Shown: positions 17,255 through 23,996 of the stretch, piece after piece
How positions within the stretch are numbered: position 1 is the stretch's first letter
Layout of the letters: the number at the start of each line of letters is the position of its first letter
Assembly (NCBI GenBank): GCA_902464495.1
Contig: CABQJK010000024.1
Coordinates: forward strand, 1 to 28,966
Length of the DNA stretch: 28,966 nucleotides
Source: an uncultured Collinsella sp.
GTDB lineage: Bacteria; Actinomycetota; Coriobacteriia; Coriobacteriales; Coriobacteriaceae
Direction: 5' to 3'
Translations under genes and position numbers: made by a program
The notes under the pieces: model-generated
Told to the model about the DNA's origin: nothing
The model's input: only the letters and a program-made list of their open reading frames with translations
Database searches by the model: none

Positions 17255-19204
17255 ATGGAACAGAGGGTCCTCGGGGGAAGATACCTCCTCAAGGATAAGG
17301 TGGGGACAGGCGGCATGGCGACCGTCTACCGTGCACAGGACCAGGTCCTCGACCGCACGGTTGCCGTCAAGATCATGCTGCCGCAGTATGCTGGCGACGC
17401 AACCTTCGCCGCACGCTTTAAGCAGGAGGCCCAGGCAGCAGCCGGTCTCTCCTCCCCCTATATCGTAGGCGTCTACGATTGGGGCAAGGACGGCGACACC
17501 TATTACATCGTCATGGAGTACCTGCGCGGTACCGACCTTAAGAGCGGCATCAAGAGCCACGGCGCCCTCGACCCCAAGAAGGTTGCCCAGATCGGCTCGC
17601 AGATCAGCTCCGCGCTTTCGGTCGCTCACAAGCACGAGATCATCCACCGCGACATTAAGCCGCAGAACATCATGGTGCTGCCCGACGGCAACATCAAGGT
17701 GATGGACTTTGGTATCGCGCGCGCCAAGAACAGCCACCTCACGCAAGACAACAACGTGCTGGGAACCGCCCACTACGTCAGCCCCGAGCAGACCCGTGGT
17801 CAGGACCTCGGCCCCACCTCGGATATCTACTCGCTGGGCGTCGTGATGTATGAGTGCGCCACCGGCCGCGTTCCCTTTGACGGTGACGACGCTATCTCGG
17901 TCGCACTCAAGCAGGTCAACGAGCTGCCTATTCCACCGAGCCAGATCAACTCCGGTGTCGACGCCGACCTTGAGCGCATCATCCTCAAGTGCATGGAGAA
18001 GGACCCGGCAAACCGCTTCCAGACCGCCGACGAGCTTCGTCAGGTGCTCAACAGCTACCTGTCGGGCCGTGCCGTAAACATCTCGGAGCCCACACGCATC
18101 ATCGGTGCCCCCGGTGAGTTGGGCGCCACCAAGACTCGCGAGCTTTCCGATCAGACGCGCGCCATGGTGCGTCCCGTCTCGGGCGTGAGCGGCCAGAATA
18201 CCGCCCGTAGCTCGGTTTCGGGCTCCACCGGCTCCTACGAGGTCGAAAAGCCCAAATCCAACAAGAACAAGATCATCGCCGCCGTGGTGGCGGCCGTTGC
18301 CGTCATCGGCATCGTGGTGGCCTTTGCCACAGGACTCTTTGGCGGCGAGCAGGTCACCGTTCCCGATGTACTGGGCAAGGACCAGCAGACTGCCGTCGAG
18401 CTGATCAAGGAAGCCGGCCTCGAGGTCGGCACCATCGACCAAAGCTACAACGACGATGTCGACGAGGGCAAGGTCGCCGAGCAGACGCCCAACGGCAACA
18501 CCAAGAAGGCCAAGGGCACTAAGGTGAACCTGGTAATCTCCAAGGGCCCCAAGCCCTCCGAGAAGGTTGAGGTTCCCCGGCTTGTCGGCCTGACCAAGGA
18601 CCAGGCAGAAGCCGCGCTGGCAAGCGTTGGCCTGAAGGGCAACGCTTCCGAGGAGGCCAACGAGGCCGATGAGGGCCAGGTCTTTGAGCAGGGCACCGAA
18701 GCCGGTAAGGAAGTCGCGAAGGGCACGACCATCTCATACAAGGTCTCGAGCGGCCCGGATACCACGTCCGTCCCCGACCTGACCGACATGACCGAGGCCC
18801 AGGCGCGCAACGCCCTCGATATGGCAGGCTTTGGCGTCGACGTGAGCTACCAGGAGAACGACTCGGTTACCGAGGGCACCGTGATCAGCTGGAACCCCAG
18901 CGGTAAGCAGAAGCCCGGCGCCACGATTACCGTCGTCATTGCCAAGAAGTCCGGCAAGGCCAGCGTTCCGGGTAACCTGTACGGCAAGAGCATCTCCGCC
19001 GCCGTCACCGCGCTCAACAACGCCGGGTTCTACAACATCGCGTTCTGCGACCAGAACGGCAACCCCGTGAGCGGCAACGAAAACGCCACCGTTACGGGCG
19101 TCTCCCCCACCGGTAAGCAGTCCACCGACAACACAATCACGTTGACGGTTTCGATTTCTGGCTCTGGTACTGATTCAGGCGACGATTCCGGTACGACCAA
19201 CTAG
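17255..19204 (+). CDS. pknB: PASTA-domain Ser/Thr protein kinase PknB
   Basis: 649 residues from the ATG at 17255, preferred because AGGAG stands five bases upstream; the longer frame begins at a TTG without a site. The kinase domain has VGTGGMATVY (16-25), VAVK (Lys39), HRDIKPQNIM (Asp133), DFG (Asp151) and GTAHYVSPEQ. A Thr/Ser-rich juxtamembrane stretch (~275-330) leads to a single TM helix (~340-361) and four outer PASTA repeats (~367-434, ~437-505, ~506-575, ~576-635) ending in a Ser/Gly/Asp tail. PASTA repeats sense muropeptides or lipid II, and PknB phosphorylates wall-growth proteins and FHA partners. It closes the operon before a strong terminator. Confidence 0.97.
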   Translation: MEQRVLGGRYLLKDKVGTGGMATVYRAQDQVLDRTVAVKIMLPQYAGDATFAARFKQEAQAAAGLSSPYIVGVYDWGKDGDTYYIVMEYLRGTDLKSGIKSHGALDPKKVAQIGSQISSALSVAHKHEIIHRDIKPQNIMVLPDGNIKVMDFGIARAKNSHLTQDNNVLGTAHYVSPEQTRGQDLGPTSDIYSLGVVMYECATGRVPFDGDDAISVALKQVNELPIPPSQINSGVDADLERIILKCMEKDPANRFQTADELRQVLNSYLSGRAVNISEPTRIIGAPGELGATKTRELSDQTRAMVRPVSGVSGQNTARSSVSGSTGSYEVEKPKSNKNKIIAAVVAAVAVIGIVVAFATGLFGGEQVTVPDVLGKDQQTAVELIKEAGLEVGTIDQSYNDDVDEGKVAEQTPNGNTKKAKGTKVNLVISKGPKPSEKVEVPRLVGLTKDQAEAALASVGLKGNASEEANEADEGQVFEQGTEAGKEVAKGTTISYKVSSGPDTTSVPDLTDMTEAQARNALDMAGFGVDVSYQENDSVTEGTVISWNPSGKQKPGATITVVIAKKSGKASVPGNLYGKSISAAVTALNNAGFYNIAFCDQNGNPVSGNENATVTGVSPTGKQSTDNTITLTVSISGSGTDSGDDSGTTN

Positions 19205-19256
19205 TCATCAAGACGTTGCCCACAGCGGCTGCTGACGCAAATACATTCGCTCAATT

Positions 19257-19293
19257 GCGCCCGTTTGCTCCCCCTGCAAACGGGCGCTTTCTT
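19257..19293 (+). terminator. Rho-independent terminator of the pknB operon
   Basis: A perfect 12-bp stem (GCGCCCGTTTGC / GCAAACGGGCGC) with a TCCCCCT loop is followed by TTTCTT, 52 bases behind the pknB stop. Confidence 0.92.
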
Positions 19294-19335
19294 CATCTGA
19301 AGTAGCGAAAACCACGGCATACCTTTAAACCAGAA

Positions 19336-19364
19336 GAGCCCGGCACCGTGGTGGTACCGGGCTC
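19336..19364. terminator. Hairpin of decayed second tRNA unit
   Basis: GAGCCCGG-C-ACC pairs with GGT-A-CCGGGCTC (12 bp, one mismatch) around a GTGGT loop. On the minus strand it is followed by TTCTGGTTTAAA, the same tail that follows the hairpin behind tRNA-Arg, and it sits just behind a copy of the tRNA 3' end. It looks like the terminator of a duplicated tRNA unit. Confidence 0.5.
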
Positions 19365-19372
19365 GGCAAATC

Positions 19373-19397
19373 TCTGGTGCCCCCGGGCGGATTCGAA
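19373..19397 (-). repeat. Copy of the tRNA-Arg 3' end (25-bp direct repeat)
   Basis: These 25 bases are identical to 19504-19528, the 3' end of tRNA-Arg including half of the T arm, the acceptor strand and CCA. The homology stops abruptly after GGCGGATTCGAA. No matching 5' half follows. It is either a decayed tandem tRNA or an attachment-site scar. Confidence 0.75.
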
Positions 19398-19416
19398 AAC
19401 TCCCCCCGCGGGAAAA

Positions 19417-19461
19417 TTGGTGACGCAGGTGTCGGCGGTCCGAATCCGCCGTCAGCTCCCA
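19417..19461 (+). pseudogene. tRNA 3'-half fragment on the plus strand, possibly tRNA-Thr(GGU)
   Basis: A full T arm (GGCGG-TCCGAAT-CCGCC, 19434-19450) is preceded by TTGGTGA, which could be an anticodon loop with GGT, then CGCAG and a five-base variable loop GTGTC, and followed by GTCAGCTCCCA as acceptor strand and CCA. No 5' half (D arm or acceptor partner) is present upstream. A relic of a tRNA gene is likely; the Thr identity is a guess. Confidence 0.45.
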
Positions 19462-19471
19462 CAAACCAGAA

Positions 19472-19495
19472 ACGGCGCCGCTCTCGCGACGCCGT
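19472..19495 (-). terminator. Hairpin behind tRNA-Arg
   Basis: On the minus strand a 10-bp stem (one G-U pair) closes on a GAGA tetraloop eleven bases behind the CCA end and is followed by TTTCTGGTTT. It probably ends the tRNA transcript. Confidence 0.6.
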
Positions 19496-19505
19496 CATAA
19501 TCTTC

Positions 19506-19581
19506 TGGTGCCCCCGGGCGGATTCGAACCGTCGACACCCGCTTTAGGAGAGCGGTGCTCTATCCCCTGAGCTACGGAGGC
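19506..19581 (-). tRNA. tRNA-Arg (anticodon CCU)
   Basis: A 73-base cloverleaf plus an encoded CCA (19506-19508). Acceptor GCCTCCG pairs with CGGGGGC (one G-U), the D stem is GCTC/GAGC, and the anticodon stem CCGCT/AGCGG encloses CTCCTAA, giving anticodon CCT, which reads AGG. The variable loop is GTGTC. The T stem GACGG/CCGCC has one A-C mismatch with loop TTCGAAT. An extended -10 lies ten bases upstream and a hairpin follows. Confidence 0.95.
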
Positions 19582-19591
19582 ATGTTGTATT

Positions 19592-19600
19592 AGTGTAGCA
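19592..19600 (-). promoter_or_regulatory. tRNA-Arg promoter (-10)
   Basis: TGCTACACT on the minus strand, an extended -10, ends ten bases before the tRNA 5' end, so transcription would start about four bases upstream of the mature end. The -35 is not clear. Confidence 0.55.
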
Positions 19601-19642
19601 GATTTGCGCCACCACCATGCAGCGCATAGCCGCCCTTCGAGA

Positions 19643-19699
19643 TAGTCATCCGCGACGTTCTTTCAATGACTAGTTGTTTAAGAACGTCCCCAATGACTA
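19643..19699. repeat. REP-like palindrome, copy 1 (imperfect)
   Basis: The right arm AAGAACGTCCCCAATGACTA (19680-19699) is identical to copy 2 at 23356-23375. The left arm (19643-19662) pairs with it except for a four-base block (CCGC in place of TGGG). The loop contains GACTAGT. It ends eight bases from the stop codon of the minus-strand DUF956 gene. Confidence 0.8.
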
Positions 19700-19707
19700 C
19701 CCAACGA

Positions 19708-20106
19708 CTAGTTGCCTTTGTGGAAGAGGTTTTTGATAACGGAGGGGATGCTCTTGGCGCCCTTGGCCGTCACATCGATAAAGTCAGGCGAACGCACGAG
19801 CTTATCCTCGTCAACGTACTTGCGGACCGCGCGAAGCGTCTCTTTGTCGTCGCGCGTCGAAAACGTAAAGTGACCATTGTCCTTGGTGAAGATAGCAAAA
19901 CGCGTAATCTTCTTGGTGCCGCGCAAAACCTCAGCGGCAATATAGTCGACCTCATCCCACGGGATTTGAATATAATCCTCGGGATTGCGCTCGTTATAGT
20001 ACTCAAACGCCTTATTGCCCACCATTACATTACCGTGACTGGTAAGCCCCATCAGGCAGGTTGCCGGCGTTGCCAGATCGACCGTGCTGTTCTGAGATTG
20101 CGCCAT
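19708..20106 (-). CDS. manO: DUF956 family protein of mannose-type PTS loci (ManO)
   Basis: 132 residues from the ATG at 20106 (GAGG five bases upstream; a 17-codon longer frame runs into the terminator region). The start MAQSQNSTVDLATPATCLMGLTSHGN, the EYYNERNPEDYIQIPWDEVDYI block and the FAIFTKDNGHFTFSTRD block are typical of DUF956, a ~120-residue cytosolic family found almost only next to mannose-class PTS genes. It lies 120 bases behind the IID gene, beyond a terminator, so it would be expressed by read-through. In lactic acid bacteria the gene is called manO; a regulatory role is proposed but not proven to my knowledge. Confidence 0.88.
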   Translation of the reverse strand: MAQSQNSTVDLATPATCLMGLTSHGNVMVGNKAFEYYNERNPEDYIQIPWDEVDYIAAEVLRGTKKITRFAIFTKDNGHFTFSTRDDKETLRAVRKYVDEDKLVRSPDFIDVTAKGAKSIPSVIKNLFHKGN

Positions 20107-20123
20107 GCGCGCCTCGCCCTCCA

Positions 20124-20170
20124 AATAAAACAATCGGACCGCATCCAGTGTACCCACCGGGTGCGGTCCG
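20124..20170 (-). terminator. Terminator between PTS IID and DUF956
   Basis: A 9-bp perfect stem (CGGACCGCA / TGCGGTCCG, 20135-20143 and 20162-20170) with an 18-base loop is followed on the minus strand by ATTGTTTTATT. The DUF956 start codon is only about 18 bases further on, so this is a leaky terminator setting the ratio of PTS to DUF956. Confidence 0.75.
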
Positions 20171-20226
20171 TTTCAATGGCTCAAAAGCCCTTGCCTAGCA
20201 ATTCTCGGTCTTAAGCCGAAACGTGC

Positions 20227-21147
20227 TTACATGAAGCCGCAGACGCGACCGATGATGCCGATGGCGAAGAGAGCCAGGATGATGACGATCGGGCTGACCT
20301 TCTTCTTGAGGAGCTTGCAGACCAGCAGGGTCAGGCACACGGCGGCAAGGCCGGGGATGAGCTGATCGAGGTTGGCCTGAAGCGTGGTGACCTTCACCTG
20401 ATCAAGGGCGTTAGCACCGATGGAGTTATACATCGTCAGTGCTTCCTTGACACCCTCAGAACCGGAGGGCAGGTTAGCCCAGTCGATAAAGGCGCCAGCA
20501 GACTGCGTGACCTTGGAGACGACCGGGGTGAAGGAGATGGACACCCAGCGCTCGACCAGGGCGCCGATGATGAACATACCAAGGATGGAAGCACCCTCGG
20601 TGACCTTGCCCATCAGACCGCCGGAGAGGTCCTTGGCGATGGAGGAGCCGACCTTGTAGCCAAACTCCTGCGTGTACCACAGGAAAGCGTAACGGATGAT
20701 GTTCCACGCGAAGAAGAACAGCAGCGGACCGGCGATGCTGCCGGACAGGGCCAAGGAAGCGCCCAGAGCGCCCAGAATCGGGCGAAGGGTGAACCAGAAG
20801 GCGGGGTCGCCGACGCCGGCGAGCGGGCCCATCATACCGACCTTGACGCCCTGAATGGCGACGTCGTCAATCGGAGCACCGTTGGCGCGCTCCTCCTCGA
20901 GAGCGAGGGTAACGCCAATGACGGGGGCGGAAACATAAGGGTGGGTGTTATAGAACTCCAGGTGACGCTTAAGAGCGGCAATCTGGTCATCCTTGCTGGT
21001 GTAGAGCTTCTTGATCGCAGGGATCATTGCGAAGCACCAGCCGCCGTTCTGCATACGCTCGTAGTTCCACGAGCCCTGAAGGAACTGATGACGGAAGCAA
21101 ACCTTCTTGCGGTCAGCCTTGGTGAGCTGAATCTTGTTCTCTGCCAT
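20227..21147 (-). CDS. manZ: PTS mannose/fructose/sorbose family IID component
   Basis: 306 residues from the ATG at 21147 with GGGGAG eight bases upstream. The sequence matches the IID family: the N-terminal LTKADRKKVCFRHQFLQGSWNYERMQ, MIPAIKKLY, HLEFYNTHPY, the VGMMGPLAGVGDPAFWFTLRP signature (~104-124) and a C-terminal membrane helix. IID pairs with IIC to form the sugar channel of mannose-class PTS transporters. It is the third gene of an IIAB-IIC-IID operon, 16 bases behind IIC. The substrate is probably a hexose such as mannose or glucose; a linked DUF956 gene favours this, but aminosugars cannot be excluded. Confidence 0.95.
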   Translation of the reverse strand: MAENKIQLTKADRKKVCFRHQFLQGSWNYERMQNGGWCFAMIPAIKKLYTSKDDQIAALKRHLEFYNTHPYVSAPVIGVTLALEEERANGAPIDDVAIQGVKVGMMGPLAGVGDPAFWFTLRPILGALGASLALSGSIAGPLLFFFAWNIIRYAFLWYTQEFGYKVGSSIAKDLSGGLMGKVTEGASILGMFIIGALVERWVSISFTPVVSKVTQSAGAFIDWANLPSGSEGVKEALTMYNSIGANALDQVKVTTLQANLDQLIPGLAAVCLTLLVCKLLKKKVSPIVIILALFAIGIIGRVCGFM

Positions 21148-21163
21148 ATGTATCACTCCCCTC

Positions 21164-21982
21164 CTACTCGTAATCGTTCAGAATGTCGCCGAGCGGGTCG
21201 CCGGAGCCACCGCCCATGCCGCCACCCTGCTTGGCCAGATCCTTAAGGCCAAGGTAGATAAGGGCAAGGGAGATGCCGATGAGGCCAAGGGCGATCAGCG
21301 TGAGCTGAGGGATGGCAGCAAGGACAAAGCCGAGGATGAAGAACGGCCAGGTCTCCTTGGTGGCCATCATGTTGATGACCATGGCGTAACCGACGGAAGC
21401 GACCATGCCGCCGCCGACAGCCATGCCGCCGGACAGCCAGTCGGGCATAGCGTTAAGCGCGTTGGTAACAGCCTCGGCCGGGATGATGCACAGAAGCACT
21501 GCCGGGATGGCGATACGAAGGCCCTGCATGAGGATAGCAGCGTACTGCCAGCGCTCGATGCCGGCGAAGTCGCCCTTCTCGGCGCAACCGTCCATGGCGT
21601 GAGCGATAGCGGTAGCCAGGGTACGGCAGATCATGGTCAGGAACAGACCAGCGACCGACAGAGGCACGGCGACGGCGATAGCGGCGGTAACGGCCTTGGC
21701 CGAATCAGTGGCGCCACCGTTGAGGGCAAGCACCATGATGATCGAAGAAGCGACCGAGGCCAGGGCGGCGTCAGGCGCGACGGCGGCGCCGACGTTAGCC
21801 CAGCCAAGGGCCATCATCTGGAGCGAACCGCCCAGGAGGATGCCCTCCTGAAGGTGACCGGTTACGAGACCGATAAGCGTGCATGCCACGAGCGGCTGAT
21901 GGAACTGGAACTCATCCAGAATGCCTTCCATACCGGCAAGCAACGCGACAATCGCAACAAGCAGAATAGTGATTGCAGACAT
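21164..21982 (-). CDS. manY: PTS mannose/fructose/sorbose family IIC component
   Basis: 272 residues, highly hydrophobic. The IIC hallmarks are MEGILDEFQFHQPLVACTLIG near the N-terminus, TGHLQEGILLGGSLQMMALGWANVGAAVAPDAALASV (~41-77) and several further helices ending in a Gly-rich cytosolic tail (GGGMGGGSGDP). It forms the sugar-binding membrane domain with IID. AAAGGAGGG lies seven bases before the ATG, and the gap to the IIAB stop is 18 bases, so it is within the operon. The Gly-rich tail is a minor oddity. Confidence 0.95.
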   Translation of the reverse strand: MSAITILLVAIVALLAGMEGILDEFQFHQPLVACTLIGLVTGHLQEGILLGGSLQMMALGWANVGAAVAPDAALASVASSIIMVLALNGGATDSAKAVTAAIAVAVPLSVAGLFLTMICRTLATAIAHAMDGCAEKGDFAGIERWQYAAILMQGLRIAIPAVLLCIIPAEAVTNALNAMPDWLSGGMAVGGGMVASVGYAMVINMMATKETWPFFILGFVLAAIPQLTLIALGLIGISLALIYLGLKDLAKQGGGMGGGSGDPLGDILNDYE

Positions 21983-22000
21983 GTATCGGACCCTCCTTTA

Positions 22001-22990
22001 CTATGCTTGAGCGGCCAGTTCGGCCTTAGCTTTCTTCAACATGGCGTCGAGATCCTCGGAGGAATCCGAAGGAACCTTGCGGACCTCGAACTTGACGCCC
22101 TTGGCCTTGAGGGCCTCGAGAGTCTTAACGTCGTCATCGCCCATAGCGACGGCGTTGGTGACGACGACCTTGCCCTTGGAGTGAGCCATGGAACCGATGT
22201 TGACTTCCTTGATGTCGACGCCGGCCTCGATGGCCTTGAGCAGATCCTGCGGGTTCTCGAAGAGCAGCATGGCCTTGGTGTCACCAAAGCGCGTGTCCTT
22301 GACGACCTCGGCCATCTTCTTGATGGGCACGACGTTGGCATGGACTCCCGGAGGGGCAGCCTGCTCGATCATGGTCTTGCGGAGCTCGTCGTGAGCAACG
22401 CCGTCGGAGACCACGATGATGCGGTTGGGGTTGATCTGCTTGGTCCACGTGGTGGCCACCTGACCATGAAGCAGACGGGTGTCGATACGGACGTGGGCGA
22501 TCTTGATGTGCCCGTCGCCGATGACCGTTCCCGGAGGGATGGCGCCTGCAGGAGCAGCGGCGGACGCAGCCGGCTTCTTCTCCTCGGGCTCCAGAGACTC
22601 GGGCTTGACGCGCACGCCAGCCTTAGCCTCAGTCACGAGATGTTTTGCGATCGCATGTGCAGTGTTCTTTGCGTCAAAGCGCTGCGAATATGCCTCGATG
22701 AGCATAGGCAGGTTGACACCGGTGACGATAGCCCAGGAATCGTGGCCCTCGATGAGCCCGCTGATCTGGTTGAACGGCGTACCGCCCCACAGATCAACGA
22801 GGAAGAGCACCTGCTCCTGGTCCTCGAAGGAAGCGACTGCTTCCTCGACCTTGGCACGGAAGTCGTCGGGGCCCATGCTCGGCTCGAGCGAGACCACGGC
22901 TACAGACGGCTGATCGCCAAAGACCATCGAGCCCGTCTGCTTGATTCCAGCCGCCAAGTCACCATGGCTAGCAAGAACAATACTTACCAT
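22001..22990 (-). CDS. manX: PTS mannose family IIAB component
   Basis: 329 residues from the ATG at 22990 (AGGAGG seven bases upstream; an in-frame GTG just before it is the alternative). The IIA domain (~1-125) carries LASHGDLA with the phosphorylated His9 and LFLVDLWGGTPFN. An Ala/Pro-rich hinge (~128-155) leads to the IIB domain (~162-329) with VRIDTRLLHGQV, whose His175 takes the phosphate. It passes phosphate from HPr to the sugar bound by IIC/IID in the cytosol. First gene of the operon. The fusion of IIA and IIB is the same as in E. coli ManX and Gram-positive ManL. The last ~30 residues are Lys/Ala-rich. Confidence 0.95.
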   Translation of the reverse strand: MVSIVLASHGDLAAGIKQTGSMVFGDQPSVAVVSLEPSMGPDDFRAKVEEAVASFEDQEQVLFLVDLWGGTPFNQISGLIEGHDSWAIVTGVNLPMLIEAYSQRFDAKNTAHAIAKHLVTEAKAGVRVKPESLEPEEKKPAASAAAPAGAIPPGTVIGDGHIKIAHVRIDTRLLHGQVATTWTKQINPNRIIVVSDGVAHDELRKTMIEQAAPPGVHANVVPIKKMAEVVKDTRFGDTKAMLLFENPQDLLKAIEAGVDIKEVNIGSMAHSKGKVVVTNAVAMGDDDVKTLEALKAKGVKFEVRKVPSDSSEDLDAMLKKAKAELAAQA

Positions 22991-23319
22991 CACATAACCT
23001 CCTTTTTGTCTACGTATTTCCTACACGACAAAAAAGAGTATAGCCGCAAGTGTGGCAAAATTATAGGAAAAAATGTGAATGGTTGGATTATTTGTTTAAA
23101 CGTCATGCTTTTGTTACAAGTTGGTTACATCGCTGGTTTTCAGCTATTCCTCGCTAAACATAATTAGTTTGACCATCTTAGAAAACAGATACAGGCACAG
23201 CATTCACTAATACCGATTTAAATCGGATAAGAACCTGCTTGACTCTTCGATATTTTGTTTAAACAGACGTGACTTGACTAATTTCGTTAGTTATGCTCTA
23301 GCAAACCGTCAAAAAAGAA
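22991..23319. other. AT-rich leader region of the PTS operon
   Basis: About 330 bases, far richer in A+T than the rest of the window. On the minus strand TATAAT (23060-23065) and TATACT (23037-23042) are -10 candidates with poor -35 boxes. Possible regulator sites are the perfect palindrome CCGATTTAAATCGG (~23213), two copies of TTTGTTTAAAC (~23091 and ~23257), tandem TTGTTACAAG/TTGGTTACAT (23111-23130) and ACTAA-TTTCG-TTAGT (~23277). No gene is seen. Confidence 0.6.
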
Positions 23320-23375
23320 TAGTCATTGGGGACGTTCTTTAATGACTAGTCGTTTAAGAACGTCCCCAATGACTA
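23320..23375. repeat. REP-like palindrome, copy 2 (perfect)
   Basis: Perfect 20-bp arms (23320-23339 and AAGAACGTCCCCAATGACTA at 23356-23375) enclose a 16-base loop with the small palindrome GACTAGTC at its centre. It ends two bases from the hypA stop codon. Copy 1 stands in the same orientation behind the DUF956 gene. A REP/MITE-type repeat that can also serve as a terminator is the likely identity. Confidence 0.85.
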
Positions 23376-23377
23376 AG

Positions 23378-23803
23378 TTAGGCGATGTGGAGGGGGTTGG
23401 CGGCGTCGACGGCGTCAGGAGCAGCGGGACCATCAGGGGTAGCGTCTGCCAGGTTCTCGTCGGGGGTCTCGATCTGCTTGATCATGACATCCTGGCCCTG
23501 CAGCAGATAAGTCTCGCCGCTACCGCAATGGGGACAGGTCTTTCCGTACTCGACCGTCGCGTAGTCGCGGCCGCACGCCTCGCAATGTGTCACGGCCTCA
23601 ACGGGCTCCACGATAAGCTCCGAGCCCTCGGTGATAGGCTTTTTATCTGCTGCCCAGCGCCAAGCGTCGAGCAGCAAGTCGGGAACGACGCCCGAGACCT
23701 CGCCCAGCAGCAACGTCACGCTCGAAACGCGACGCACGCCATTGGCGCGAGCCACATTCTCAACATCGCGAATGATGTGATAGACGATTCCGAGCTCGTG
23801 CAT
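23378..23803 (-). CDS. hypA: Hydrogenase nickel-insertion protein HypA
   Basis: 141 residues. MHELG at the start provides the nickel-binding His2, followed by VARANGVRRVSSVTLLLGEVSGVVPDLL and a zinc finger CEACG...CPHCG (~74-95). HypA hands nickel to HypB during maturation of [NiFe] hydrogenase or urease. The C-terminal ~30 residues past the zinc domain (ATPDGPAAPDAVDAANPLH) are an acidic, Pro/Ala-rich extension not usual for the family. GGGAG lies six bases before the ATG and touches a strong hairpin. No hypB, hypC-F or hydrogenase gene is in the window, so the client is unknown; a formate hydrogenlyase elsewhere would be typical. Confidence 0.93.
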   Translation of the reverse strand: MHELGIVYHIIRDVENVARANGVRRVSSVTLLLGEVSGVVPDLLLDAWRWAADKKPITEGSELIVEPVEAVTHCEACGRDYATVEYGKTCPHCGSGETYLLQGQDVMIKQIETPDENLADATPDGPAAPDAVDAANPLHIA

Positions 23804-23811
23804 TTTTTCTC

Positions 23812-23833
23812 CCGCCGTTCTAACGAACGGCGG
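23812..23833 (-). promoter_or_regulatory. Hairpin abutting the hypA ribosome site
   Basis: A perfect 9-bp stem (CCGCCGTTC / GAACGGCGG) with a four-base loop ends inside the GGGAG of hypA (23809-23813). No T tract follows, so it is more likely to affect translation or mRNA ends than to terminate. Confidence 0.5.
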
Positions 23834-23996
23834 TCGGCTTGACGCTGCGCGAGCCCCAGACGGGCGATCTGCCTTTCAATCGTCGGGCATGGGCAAAAGC
23901 CCTATGCCCTCCTCTTTCAAGGCACCTCGCCACGCCTGGGACTCGCTCGCTGTCCAACCGCTCTCTGCGCCGTTCTCCTGCTTGTTGCGTTTCTTA

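Larger units (their letters stand above)
19205..19505. other. Gene-free stretch between pknB and tRNA-Arg
   Basis: These 300 bases hold only the pknB terminator, two further hairpins, the duplicated tRNA-Arg 3' end and the plus-strand tRNA fragment, each listed separately. I see no protein gene; an 87-codon minus-strand frame across it runs through the terminator and tRNA pieces and is not credible. Confidence 0.7.

Noticed and set aside
22991..23150. Sigma-54 promoter for the mannose-type PTS
   Set aside because: I looked for a TGGCAC-N5-TTGC element on the minus strand and found none; -10 boxes of the sigma-70 kind are present.
21134..23167. 677-codon plus-strand frame across the PTS genes
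   Set aside because: Antisense to IIC and IIAB with a His/Asp-rich mirror composition; the minus-strand PTS proteins have intact active sites.
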